In this document: piece by piece, positions 34,101 to 45,253 of the stretch
How the letters are laid out: every line of letters starts with the position of its first letter
Numbering within the stretch: position 1 is the first letter of the stretch
Source of the DNA: Rhynchosporium graminicola
Taxonomy: Eukaryota; Ascomycota; Leotiomycetes; Helotiales; Ploettnerulaceae
NCBI GenBank assembly: GCA_900074885.1
Contig: FJUW01000006.1
Span: 428,856-492,855 of the forward strand
Direction: 5' to 3'
DNA length: 64,000 nucleotides
Notes under the pieces: model-generated
The model's input: only the letters and a program-made list of their open reading frames with translations
Databases searched by the model: none
Told to the model about the DNA's origin: nothing
Program-made: the position numbers and the translations under genes

Positions 34101-37100
34101 AGCCAATGCAGTAAAAGGGAAGATCATCGATCTTGCTCTTCGCGGTGTCTTTTTCGTTCTTCTCGTTTTCGCCATTGAATTGAGATGTCTCATCAGCCAG
34201 GATCTTGGTATCCTTGACGAAGCAGTCCCACTCGTGAGGGTGAAGTTGCTTGAGGTACTCAAGGAGTGTGACACGGGAGTATGGCTCGTCCTCACGAATA
34301 ATCTCACGCAGGGAAAGGAGGATCTTCTCACTATAATGAGGAATCATGACAGTAAAGGTTGGCATGTTGTCGACCGGGAGGGGTTCCGGAATGGGAGTCG
34401 AGAGCGATTGAGCGAAGAAAGAAATACGACGCTCGGCCTCACTCTGACTGGGGAAGAACTCGGTCTTGAAAGAATGATCTTCCTGTGACACGAAGAATGT
34501 CGGGGCCCTCAGAGTACGCTTGCCCTCTTGCTCAGATGGGACTTGATGGTAAAGCAGCTTCTGGACGTGGTCGATAGCAAGAAGATGCTCACGGTACATG
34601 GAGATGACGATGGCGTTCCAAATCTGGGAGATGAGAACCTTTGGCTTGTACTTGATCTCCATATCAGTGGTCGCAAGGACCTTGGAATAGATACGCTTCG
34701 GTAGGCGAGAGAAGATATTCCTCCAGGGCGTCCAGATCGAGACACCGAGGTAGAAAGAGCGTGCAACCGAGTAGATGGTATTGAGAATAATGTACCACAA
34801 AAAGGTGTCCAGGAAGAAGAGGCATAGATCGGTGATGAACATCAAGAGCAAGAGAATCTTTGGCTGCCACTCGCAGAGAATAACTCCGATGAGTCTGTCT
34901 CCAACGCAGCTACTGATCTTCATGGTTGACAGATACCGGATGGGATCTCGGAAAGACAAGGTCAAGAAGACGTAGGATTCCGCAAGCTTGGCGACAAATA
35001 CGCAAATCCAGAGGCCGTAAGACATCCACATCTCATTGCCCGCGAGTCGAGGATAACTTGCAGTGAATGTTTGACTGGCGACATATTGTCTGGAGTTCTT
35101 CTTCAAGTAACTGCCAAACAATCCGCCGAGAGGCATGACCGAGAAGAAGAAGAATGTGGCAATGGCGACGAAAAATTGGACGATACCAATAATCAGAGAC
35201 ATCTTCTCCTTTTGCTTCTCGGAGAAAATAAATATGTAGGCACTAGGTCCAGCATTCAGGGCGAGCATGACGAGGAGGAACAGCAGCCTCTTGGTAAGAT
35301 GCTGTGCTCCTGCCCATCTTCGAGGAACGTATGTCCATTCAGCAATCGTGGCACCGATCATGATGAGGCATGCAATAGCACCACCCAGAGCGACGGCTGA
35401 CCATTGCGCAGATCCCGGTGGTTGGTTGTTCCTCTCCTGCTCGTAGTTTTTCACAAGCAGGGTTGGAGAGTTCTTGGCCGTGAAGAACCAGAAGGTCGAG
35501 ATATGGATGACCCAGATGCGGTTGAAGTTTACCAACATGTGAAGCCACGAGCGGGTCTCCTTGTAGGTCTTGAAGAACACCTTGTTCCAATTGACATCTT
35601 TGAGCATCAGGTATCGCTCCGCTGGAGGGAGGTCGACGATTCGAGACTTGTCTTCCATAACAATGAGCTCGATACCCTCGGGGTACCAGAACAGTTGATT
35701 GCAATCATCGTAACCAATGATCTTGTCGTGGTCTCTCTCACGGCGAACGTACTTGCCTTCTTGAATCTCGTATCCTTGGTCGCGGCAGTACTGGTACAAT
35801 GGCGTGATCACATTGTTGAGGTAGGTGAACTCGTCGACTGGCTCCACCAGGTTCTGGCATGCTGGTGAATTGAGGTAATCATCGGCACACTTGAAAATGA
35901 AGCACAGACATTCGGGCATGAATCGGACCTGGTTGGCTTCTCCCCAGCAGAGCAAGTACAGGGCGATCTGTCGAACACGGTCATGTTGAGACATTCGGTT
36001 CATACGAGTCTTCCATCTATATTCGGCTGCCTCGAGACTGTTGTCCCCCTCGAGTTGCTCGAGAGTCTGGGCCTCATTCTGAGGATCAACTCCTTGCTTC
36101 TTCTTCGCAGCCCGTCTAGCCTTGCGGGTTCGGCGATTGGCTTTTCCCAGCTTCATGTTGGCAAATCCAACTGCATCATCAAGGTCAAGATGGGCAGCGA
36201 AGTACCACTTTCGATAATTGGCATTGTCCCCTCCAATGTAATCTGCATGGAGAGACAACAAGGCTTGGTTAGGCGTCATTCGAGAGGCTCGAGAGTCCAG
36301 GAGTGTCATCAGATGATCGTACATGTTTCGCATGCTGTCACGCTGGAAGCCGAACTTGGCGGTGAGATCGAGGAAAATATCCTCCACCTCCTCCTTGGAA
36401 AGAGGGATTTGAGCATCGGAGGTCCAGGCAGGATATGGTTCGCGGGAACGTTGACCAGCTGGGAGGACATTGTTGTAATCCATCCCGTAATTTGGCGTGG
36501 AAGCTCCGGAGGACCGGTTCCCACCGTACGAGATCTGTGATGAAGGTGGTCGGTAACCATTACCTCCCATCTGGCTTTCGTTGTAGCTATTGTATCTCTC
36601 ATCTCCTCGACCGTAGTAGTCCATGTCGGCAGCGCGAGCCATGTCCGACCTCATGGTGAAATCGCTGAAAGTCTCTGAATCTTCCTCTGAGTCTCCTCGA
36701 CGTCTGGGTTGGCCCTGACCATGGGCCTGCTGCCCAGCACCCGGTGCTCCTTGATCATAGTATTGGTCATTGTAGTATTCATCCTGGTAATGACCACCAC
36801 GTTCGTTGCCTTCGTAGTAGCCTCCCTCATGTTGGTATGGGTTGTTGGCATCGGCATTGTAATAGCCCCTATTATGGTATCAGTCTCGATTTCGAAAGCT
36901 CGCAAAACATGTTACACGTACGATTCATCGTAGTATCCATCACCTCCTTGATGATGTCCGCCGTGAGCCTGATCGGCATACTGGCCTCTATCATTGTGCT
37001 CGTAGTACTGATGGTCGTCCTGATAATACGAATCAGTGTTTCCTTGTTGATGGTGGCCGTAGCCATCATCATAATGGCCCTGGCCCTGCTGCTGCGGGTG

Positions 37101-37109
37101 TCCGGACAT
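31161..37109 (-). CDS. FKS1: 1,3-beta-glucan synthase catalytic subunit
   Basis: Three exons on the minus strand: 36922-37109, 31544-36868 and 31161-31491, with introns of 53 and 52 nt, giving 1947 aa, normal for fungal Fks1. The first about 130 residues are Gly/Tyr/Gln/His-rich and disordered (starts [18 protein letters not shown]). The Fks1 N-terminal domain follows, then membrane helices, the large cytosolic GT48 domain (with [10 protein letters not shown]) and a second helix bundle. Echinocandin hot spot 1 reads FLTLSFRDP at residues 697-705, an unmutated-looking form; the hot spot 2 region contains NWVYRCILS. The enzyme polymerises UDP-glucose into wall beta-1,3-glucan at the plasma membrane, activated by Rho1. 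Exon 3 encodes a cytosolic basic patch, a last helix and a Ser/Thr-rich tail. Confidence 0.97.
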
Positions 37110-37790
37110 GATTGCGTTCTCGTAGGTTCACCTGGAGAAGAAGAGATTGCTATTAGCTGCTGGACAAGTTGAAGGAATCGTTGGATGTCGGATGAGAGAG
37201 ATTGCGTGGAGAAGACCGTCCTCAATAGCCATGTATTTGGAAGCATGGCCAAATCAGGGGTAAGAGGATCGATCACACGTACAATTAAATGCCCATTGGA
37301 AGAATGCCTGATTCCGTGCTGAAGAAGGACAAAGTGTAGAGACCTAGGAACGAACGAACGAACGGACGAACGATTGTCGGGGATGTTTTGTTTTGTTGTG
37401 ATATGTTATGGTGTGGTGTTGTGGTGTCTGTCGTGTTGGATGACAGAGGAGGTCGCAAAAGTAGGGAGGGTGCGACCGTTGATGCAAGCAACCTGGGATT
37501 TGCCGGCGGTCCAGATGAACGAACCGTGATTCCTTCCCCAACGAGAGAGCGACGGTAGGGTCAGGTAAGGTGAAGTCAAGTGAAGGTGTATAGTGAGTGA
37601 GTGAATGAATGCTAGCTAGACTAGTATGAAATTGACTTCCAAGAAAGAAGAGACACGATGTCGGGGACGAGGTGGAAAGGGAGGTAGGAAGTCGTAACGG
37701 GAGTCGCAGGCGAAGTTAGTTTTCGAATGCCTGCCCTGCCCTGCCCTATGCTGCCCTGCCCTGCCTTGATTTTGGCGTCGGGTGCTCGGC

Positions 37791-37831
37791 GGTTGGTTGG
37801 TTGGTTGGTTGGTTGGTTGGTTAGTTGGTTG
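37791..37831. repeat. (GGTT)10 microsatellite
   Basis: Tetranucleotide array with one GGTTA variant unit, about 680 bp upstream of the FKS1 start codon. Confidence 0.9.
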
Positions 37832-37959
37832 GGCGGGCAATTATTTGGAGAGGGGAGGGGGGAGGGGGGAGGGAAGGCGAGGAGTGCAAGACGCTAACAA
37901 TAGACGGACACTGGTGCTTTCGCGTCGTGGAACTCAAATATGTACCTAGCAACGATTCC

Positions 37960-38008
37960 GGCAACGGCAATGGCAATGGCTATGGCAATGGCTATGGCTA
38001 TGGCTATT
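37960..38008. repeat. Hexanucleotide array GGCAAT/GGCTAT
   Basis: About eight units alternating GGCAAT and GGCTAT, about 850 bp upstream of FKS1. Confidence 0.85.
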
Positions 38009-39510
38009 GCGTGTCAAATGTCAATAGGCAGGTAGTGAAAAATAAATGTGTCGAGAATGAAGGATCAGGGGTGAGCTCGATCCGAAGGGAAGGGAAAGAG
38101 GGATGCTTGGATGGATTAGTTGAATAAGATGGATAAGATGAGGAACGAGACGAGCAGGATGAGATGGATAGATAGATACAGTCAGTATAGTATTTGTAGA
38201 TAAGATACATACAGAGTAGGTAGAAGGTACCTAGCTAGTAGGTAAGGTAGTTGTTTCATATAATAATATGAATGAACCTGGAATGGAGAAGCCGGAGATG
38301 CTGATTACAGTAGTCTGATCGAGGCCCCCATTAACTATCTTCCTGGCCGAGCTGGCATCGAGGTTGGGACGGGCGGGGGTGGGTTTGTTTACGCTTTGAG
38401 ATGCTGCCTCCTCCCTCTTCTTCTTCTTCGAGAAACTGTCTCCTGCATCTATCTACAAGTGCAAGTACCAGTAAAGTGAAGATTCTGCTAGGAACCATAC
38501 ATTAGGAATCGACCCGTTGCTGCTTGCTAATTTCTTGCTGATGAGGATGATCGTCACATAACTTTATATCTTCATGCCCCATATCTTACTACGGTGTTAT
38601 AAAGCCACCACGGTACACACACAGTACAGATACTGTAGACCCATTGGGAGAGCCGATTGCAGTCTACCCTGTGTGACCCATGGAGATAAGAAATCAAGCT
38701 GATGCTTACGCTGCGCCGGATATTGAGTATGCTATGGTATGGTATGGTATGGTATGATAGGGCAAGGATGGCTGGCCCAGCTCCGTTTCCAACAATTTAC
38801 AATTACTCTCGTCAGAGATTTCGGACATCTGTTTGGGGACAGGCAGATTGACGACAATCAGCACGATTATTAGACGTGGATGGAAACTGCGCTGATGGTT
38901 CGGATTCACTGGGACCGGACCAAATCAAGCCATAAGCCCACCATACGAGATACACTGTGGTATAAGTATTCCAGTATCTGCATATGCATGCAGATGCAGA
39001 TCTACTACAGTATACGAGTTTCTATAGTATACTGGTACTTGTACGAGTTTCCGGACAGCCTTCACAGCCACACGGCAACCAGCCTGTCTTTGGAATCGCG
39101 AGCTTGTATCAAACGATAGATACGAGTTCAAAGTCGAGCCTCTCTGGAAAAGACAGTACAAATATCCCAGCAGTGAAAGTCCTTCCAATACCATGACCAT
39201 ACGATCCCGAAGCTTGGAATTGCCATCTCCCCGACCCATGGAAGCGCGTCTTTAGTCCTTTTGGGATTGTCCCGCCACAATCCTCTCAACGGTACTTCCG
39301 AACTCGTACCTGTCTGAAATGACTCGAAATAGAAATCCGCCACCACTTTAAAATGGAGTTTTCGATAAGTGGATCACGTTTTGCCAATCGGTGGCATCAT
39401 GGCTCGAGGTGGGACACGACGGAAGCTAGTCGCTCTCTTTAAACTCCGGCGTTCCGATAGGAGAGGGGCAGGGGCAGGTTTTACCCCTTTTCTAGCTCGC
39501 GTAAGCTGAG

Positions 39511-39627
39511 TTGTGAATTGTGATTATGAATTGTGAATTGTGAATTGTGAATTGTGAATTGTGAATTGTGAATTGTGAATTGTGAATTGTGAATTGTGAA
39601 TTGTGAATTGTGAATTGTGAATTGTGA
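39511..39627. repeat. Heptanucleotide tandem array (TGAATTG)n
   Basis: About 16 near-perfect 7-bp units; from about 39528 to the end they are essentially perfect, after one variant unit (TGATTATGAATTG). It lies in the middle of the FKS1-GH72 spacer. The perfect unit homogeneity suggests recent slippage or expansion. Confidence 0.95.
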
Positions 39628-40211
39628 GCTATGAGTCGTTTAAGGAGAGTCTCGTGACCGTTGATTCCATTCCCAGAGACAGGGAGAGAAACAGAGGGAG
39701 AGCATCGAATAGGCAACCGAACCGTCCCAACGTGAACGGCTTGACGTACGGACCCTTAGGTACACATAGACATCTGCAATTGCTCCGGATGTCAGGTTGT
39801 TTCATATCAACAGGTTGTTTCATATCAACGCTGAAGCACTTCAGCCGCACCCTTCTTTCCGATGAAACGCCATCTGACACCGGACGATGAGAGGGTGCAT
39901 CTTGCTTGATCTTCTGATCTTTGGAAGCCCTTCATGTTGACACCGACAACTGGTTCCAGCAGCCCAGCTCTACCCGACCACATGCTGTACAGCGGGCATT
40001 CTGATCCCTTTACAGCCTGTGGGAAGATTCAATATTGATGGACTGCTCGTTTTTGCGTGGGTGTGCCGAAGCTCCGTGCAGTACAGTCAGTAACAACTGG
40101 CTGACGAAAGCTTGACAATTCCAAATTTCCCCCTCAAGGTACAATTTTATCCTTACAGCGCCTCACCAAGAACATCTCCTCTAGCGCACGCATCTCATTC
40201 ACTCACGTGCA

Positions 40212-40248
40212 GATCAGATCAGATCAGATCAGATCAGATCAGATCAGA
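40212..40248. repeat. (AGATC)n microsatellite
   Basis: Pentanucleotide array with about seven units, about 1 kb upstream of the GH72 gene. Confidence 0.9.
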
Positions 40249-41291
40249 TGATATCAGATGGAATTCCCAGGATCGGTCGGTTACTTATATTGCCAGTTGT
40301 ATTGTCCAAATAGCTCCAGACTAAGTAGATGAAGATGCAGATTCATGACTGAGTGCTTCAGAATTTGATATATAAGTAAGTACAGTATCGCGGGGCTTGC
40401 AAGAGAAGGCGAGCGGTACTGTACAACCATTAGGGGAGGGAGGGGCTCTGGCAATCAATCACCGCAGCTGTCATGCCAGGCACGCTGCAGGCCCTTGTCA
40501 TTTATGCTGTACCTACCTACATAGTGCCCTCCCTACAGAACAAGTACCACAATACTACTAACACAACACTTTCTGAGATGCTTAAAAGCAAATCTGGACT
40601 CCAGGATTCCTGGCTCGAATTCATTTTTGAAATGATGCCCCGCAACATGCTGTGCATCTACGTCTACATCCATCTACTAAGTAATCGTCGGATGTCGACA
40701 TGTCCTGTATTGTGTCTCGCAGACTCAGGTCCAGAATTAATTGTAAATCCTCATCTCTGGTCTGCTTCCCGCCAGGGGCCCGGTCATTGCGCGTCCCCGT
40801 CAGGAACCAACCAGGCGCAAGCTAGAGTGGAGAGAGACCCTTACTGCGTGCGTACTGTACAGAGTAGAAATGGAATGTACGCCACGCCACGCCACGCCAC
40901 TTTACAACTCCAGGGGCTTGCTTGTCCTTGTCCTTCCTTGTCTTGGTCAACTCTTGTTTCTTCCTTGCTCCCCGTGCTCCACAACCGCAACCGCAATCAA
41001 CTATCGCGATCAATAAGTGTTTCTTGCATTGCAATTATAGAAATTGTTATTATTGCGTCCTGGCCACTAATCTAATCGCCAACTGCAACTGGCGCATCTC
41101 CCACCCTCATTCTACTCTGTCTACATCGTCTAGAATCTCCAATATTCATTCGCTCGCGCCTTTGGTTGATCACCGAAACGTTTGTCAGGCACGAACACGG
41201 TTTGAGACAAGCAGCTGGACGTCAACTTGAGCTTCCATCTCCAAAAACTCTTTACGTCCGCCATAAAACTTTTACTTGAACAATCATCATC

Positions 41292-43042
41292 ATGAAGACA
41301 TTTGGTCTTGCTTCCATCTGTGCAGCTGCGCTCAGTGGTGCTGCGTTCCTAGCTTCACCTGTCGCAGCAGCAGATCTCCCACCTATCGTAATCAAGGTAA
41401 ACATGATAAGATCTTCAAGCCAATGTGCCAAGTCTATGCTAATACTTACCAAGGGATCTCACTTCTTCTACGAGAACGGCACCGAGTTCTTCATTCGCGG
41501 TATCGCATACCAACAAGATCTCTCCTCGAACGGCACGACCTCCGGTACAACCACATTCACAGATCCTTTGGCAGACGAGGCCGGCTGTAGGCGTGACATC
41601 CCTCTGCTCAAGCAATTAGGTACAAATGTTATCCGTGTGTATGCCATCAACGCATCGCTAGATCACTCGGTCTGTATGGGCTTGCTTCAGGACGCTGGTA
41701 TCTATCTTCTTCAGGATCTCTCGAACCCTTCCTTCTCTATCAACCGAAACGAGCCAACCTGGACCACCGAGCTGTTCGCTAGCTACGCCGGTGTTATTGA
41801 TGCTGTCGCCAACTACTCCAACGTTCTCGGTTTCTTTGCTGGTAATGAGGTGTCGAACGAGGTCAGCAACACCAACGCGAGTGCTTTCGTGAAGGCTGCC
41901 GTCCGAGACATGAAGGCATACATCAAGACTAAGAACTACCGAAAGATTGGTGTTGGATACGCTACCAATGACGATCCTGCTATTCGTATTGATCTGGCAC
42001 ACTACTTCAACTGTGGTACGGTTGAGGAGGCCATCGACTTCTGGGGCTACAACATTTACTCGTGGTGCGGTGACTCGTCTTTCACTGAGTCCGGTTACGA
42101 TCAGAGAACACTTGAGTTCAAGAACTATTCTGTTCCTGCTTTCTTTGCTGAGTATGGATGCAACACTGTCCAGCCGCGAAAGTTTACTGAAGTTGGTGCT
42201 ATCTATGGCAAGAATATGACTGGTGTTTGGTCTGGTGGGATCATGTACATGTACTTCCAAGAAGCTAACAACTATGGTAAGTGGGCACACATGAGCTACT
42301 CCCTGGGCTACATAGGGTGCAGCTAACGTCTACAGGTCTCGTCAAGGTTTCTGGCAGCACTGTCACTAAGTTGCCTGATTTCGCTGCCTTGGCTGCTCAG
42401 TTGGCTAAGGTCAATCCAACCAATGTAAATGCTGCCAACTATCAAGTCACAAATACAGCCCTTCAAACATGCCCAGCTGTTGGGACAGAATGGGCCGCTT
42501 CAGACGCCCTTCCTCCCATTGCCAATGCCGATCTCTGCAGCTGCATGGTCTCCCAGCTATCATGCGTTGCCAACAAAGGATTGTCAGGAAACGAGACAGC
42601 TGAGCTATTCAGCAGCGTATGTGGCTTGGACAAGACTTCTTGCAAAGGTATCAGCACGGATGCGACCAAGGGTGTCTATGGTGCATACTCCATGTGCAAC
42701 GGCTACCAGAAGCTTTCTTTCGCTTTCGACCAGTACTACCAGAGCCAGAAGAAAGTCTCAACTGCTTGTGACTTTGGCGGAAACGCCAAGACTCAACAAG
42801 GATCTAGCAGCACCAACTGCAAGAATCTTGTCAGCCAGGCAGGCTCCGCTGGAACCGGAACTGTCACCACTGCACCTACTGGAACCGGCTCATCAAGCAA
42901 CTCAGCTGGCTCTTCCACCCATTCGACGTCTAAGGCCGCGGCCGGTGGTCTTACCGTCCCTCGATTCGATGTTGGCCTATTGCAACTGGGAATATATGTC
43001 TTGGTTGCGGGTATGGCAGGTGCCGGAATGGTGATGCTGTAG
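41292..43042 (+). CDS. GH72 1,3-beta-glucanosyltransferase with X8 (CBM43) domain, GPI-anchored
   Basis: Three exons: 41292-41396, 41454-42276 and 42336-43042, giving 544 aa of the Gas/Gel/Phr family. Signal peptide at residues 1-26. The GH72 domain spans about 33-335, with Glu167 (in FFAGNEVSN) as acid/base and Glu268 (in FFAEYGCNT) as nucleophile. A Cys-rich X8/CBM43 domain follows (TCPAVGTEW, then CSCM), then a Ser/Thr/Gly-rich region and a hydrophobic tail typical of a GPI signal. The enzyme cuts beta-1,3-glucan chains and rejoins them, elongating wall glucan made by Fks1, whose gene is divergent next door. Intron 1 is 57 nt, frame-preserving and stop-free, so retention would add 19 residues; splicing is preferred because it gives the conserved junction into GSHFFYENG. 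Confidence 0.95.
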
Positions 43043-44284
43043 AGGCAATCTTTTACTTTGGTTCGGCTTTGTATTACTTGCATCAGCGCTTTTCACTTGG
43101 ATGGGATTTGTGCGACGAACTCTTCGTCTCGATAAACGGATTTCTGCTTAATTCGATATGGTACGCAGATTTGCTGCTTTTAATGAGATCAATGTCTAGA
43201 GTTAGGATTGTTATTGTACAGCAGAGAGTGACTTTTGGAGTCGCAGAAATTGAAGCTATCAAACTTGACACCGGCTGCCATACTTCCAAGTTGCCGAGAG
43301 ACTAGTTCTTAGTGAAGCCCAAGTATGGATGTAGCGGGCTCATCAATTCAAAAATATGTAGCAAAGCACCCGAGCAACGATGTGCTCTTTTCACGCCGTC
43401 GTTCAAAGGATATGCTCATATAATAATGCGCATCGCATGACTTGTATGCAGCATCCTGATCGAGCTCTGCTTAAAATCCAAGCTCGACTATCAAGTACAA
43501 GTATTCATGGCAGCCGAATAGCATCACAAAATCGACCAATATTCTGATTCGCATTCCGTACACAAAAATCCAGCAATCTTCCTTACCACGCATCAAGCTC
43601 AAGGAAAGATTGTAGTGGTCGATGAATGTATCAAAACCGAGCAGTCGAAGCAGGTGTCTAAGCGACCCCATAAAACCCAAATGCGCCGTAGTTATACCCA
43701 AACAAGGCGGTTTTGTCTTCGGAGTGGGACAAACTAGCTCAGAATTCATTTCTTGCCTTTTACCAGAGATGACCGTGGTTCATGCCCATGATACTCCATT
43801 CCATCAATCTTTGAAAAGCATCTTCTGGTTCTCCAGACACCTTTCTTTTGAACTTTTGATCGATTTTTGGAATTCTGAAGGGGTGTTTCTTTTTGCACTT
43901 TTTGAGGAGCCGAGATTCTTCCGCTTTAAATATGAGATGAGAATATCAAGCACTACTGCAGCTTTTGCAAAATATGACCAGAATATAGGATCGAATATGC
44001 TTTGGAATGAATACTTTAGGTGAGGCTTGCAGGATTGTAGCTATCATTTTTCAACCAATTATCGAAGGTTTCAGTCGACTTGGGTAGAACTGCTACTAGC
44101 TGCTTTGTACGAGGCTGAGTTGGCAGGCTGCTAGAAACTCACCTATCATTTACACCCAGCCAACCCTGAAAGGGAGTCCGTCAGGCAACATAGTACGAGA
44201 GGAAGAACATCTTCGACATCAAATATTCAAAAGAATAATTTAGAATAGGGAGCAGACCCCGGAAATAATAATAACAGCGCGAGC
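43043..44284. other. Intergenic region between GH72 and MOG1 genes
   Basis: About 1.24 kb. A 133-codon plus-strand frame (43622-44023) and a 92-codon minus-strand frame (43471-43749) overlap each other, lack recognisable similarity and are not called. Confidence 0.45.
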
Positions 44285-45064
44285 ATGGCTTCCTTCACCA
44301 GCACACCCCTCTTTGGTGGCGCCTTAATCGTCGATCTACCAAACAGCTTCGCGGACGTCAGGTACGTATGCAGAGCCTCGTTCACCCTCCCACGTGTCTC
44401 TCCCAAACCAAACACACTCTGACCGAACCACGCAGCACAATCCGTCAAGTCCCTGATCATCAAGAAGTCTATCTCGACAAAGATGGCTTCACAAGTATCA
44501 TCTTCGACATCACAGAACGTGTTGGGCTGCCCGGCTCAGGCCCGGCCGTCGATGGCGCGGCTCTGACTACGCATCTGGAGGATATCGTCGACTCGGACGA
44601 CGACACGGTCAAAGTGTGGAATACGAGTAATACGCAATTCTCGAAACTTCCGTGCGTCTCCGCCCTCTTTCCTCCATCCTTCATCCTTCCCCAAACCAAT
44701 ACCCAAATCCGGACCAGCATCGAAACTATCACGTGCCCACACGCATATATTGACTGACCTCCCTCCCACCAGAGAAGGAACACCAGCCTACACGCTCATA
44801 GCGACCCAGACCCCTCCTCCAAAACCCGGATCCAAGAGCCCGGATTTCACCGCCATAGTCCTCACGCTCATCCGGCTAGAGCAGGAGATGACCGATGTGC
44901 TCGTCACGATCAACGTGCCGCACATCAAGGGCGAGTATACGGTCGAGGAGATCGATATGCAGATGGGGAAGCAGGGCAAGTTGATTGAGAATGCGGTCGA
45001 GTATGCGGCGAAGATCTGGGAGACGTTCAAGATTAAGGATTGGGGTCTTTTTAAGGAGGTTTGA
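44285..45064 (+). CDS. MOG1: Ran-binding nuclear import factor Mog1
   Basis: Three exons: 44285-44361, 44436-44651 and 44773-45064, giving 194 aa, the usual Mog1 size. The N-terminus has LFGGALIVDLPNSFADVS and, across the first splice, TIRQVPDHQEVYLD, the family signature. Mog1 binds Ran and releases its nucleotide, supporting nuclear protein import. The second intron is 121 nt, with a GTGCGT donor and CACCAG acceptor, and restores the frame. It is convergent with the SprT protease gene, only 189 bp away. Confidence 0.93.
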
Positions 45065-45253
45065 GGTGTTTGTTGTTGGACGTGCAGTTCTTGATGGAGA
45101 CCACGATAGTGACTTTTGGCGTGAATTTTTACTACAGCAATTCGTCTTGCAGGATATCTTATGATTGCTTGAGGGCTATAGAGATCTCGACCACATAGCC
45201 AGGTCGCGTAAAATGCAGATACATTTCCCGGCGCCAAACGTATGCTGTGCTAT

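Larger units (their letters stand above)
37110..41291. promoter_or_regulatory. Long divergent spacer between FKS1 and the GH72 gene
   Basis: About 4.2 kb shared by two divergent cell-wall genes. It is rich in short arrays: (GGTT)10 at 37791-37831, a GGCAAT/GGCTAT array at 37960-38008, (GGTAT)5 at 38731-38756, the heptamer array at 39511-39627, (AGATC)8 at 40212-40248 and CACGC repeats near 40880-40900. ORFs up to 200 codons (40473-41075 plus) look composition-driven and are not called. Confidence 0.5.

Noticed and set aside
40473..41075. 200-codon plus-strand ORF before the GH72 gene
   Set aside because: Low-complexity content, spans a CACGC array, and no similarity; likely promoter DNA.
43622..44023. 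133-codon plus-strand ORF
   Set aside because: Overlaps a 92-codon minus-strand frame; no domain or start context.
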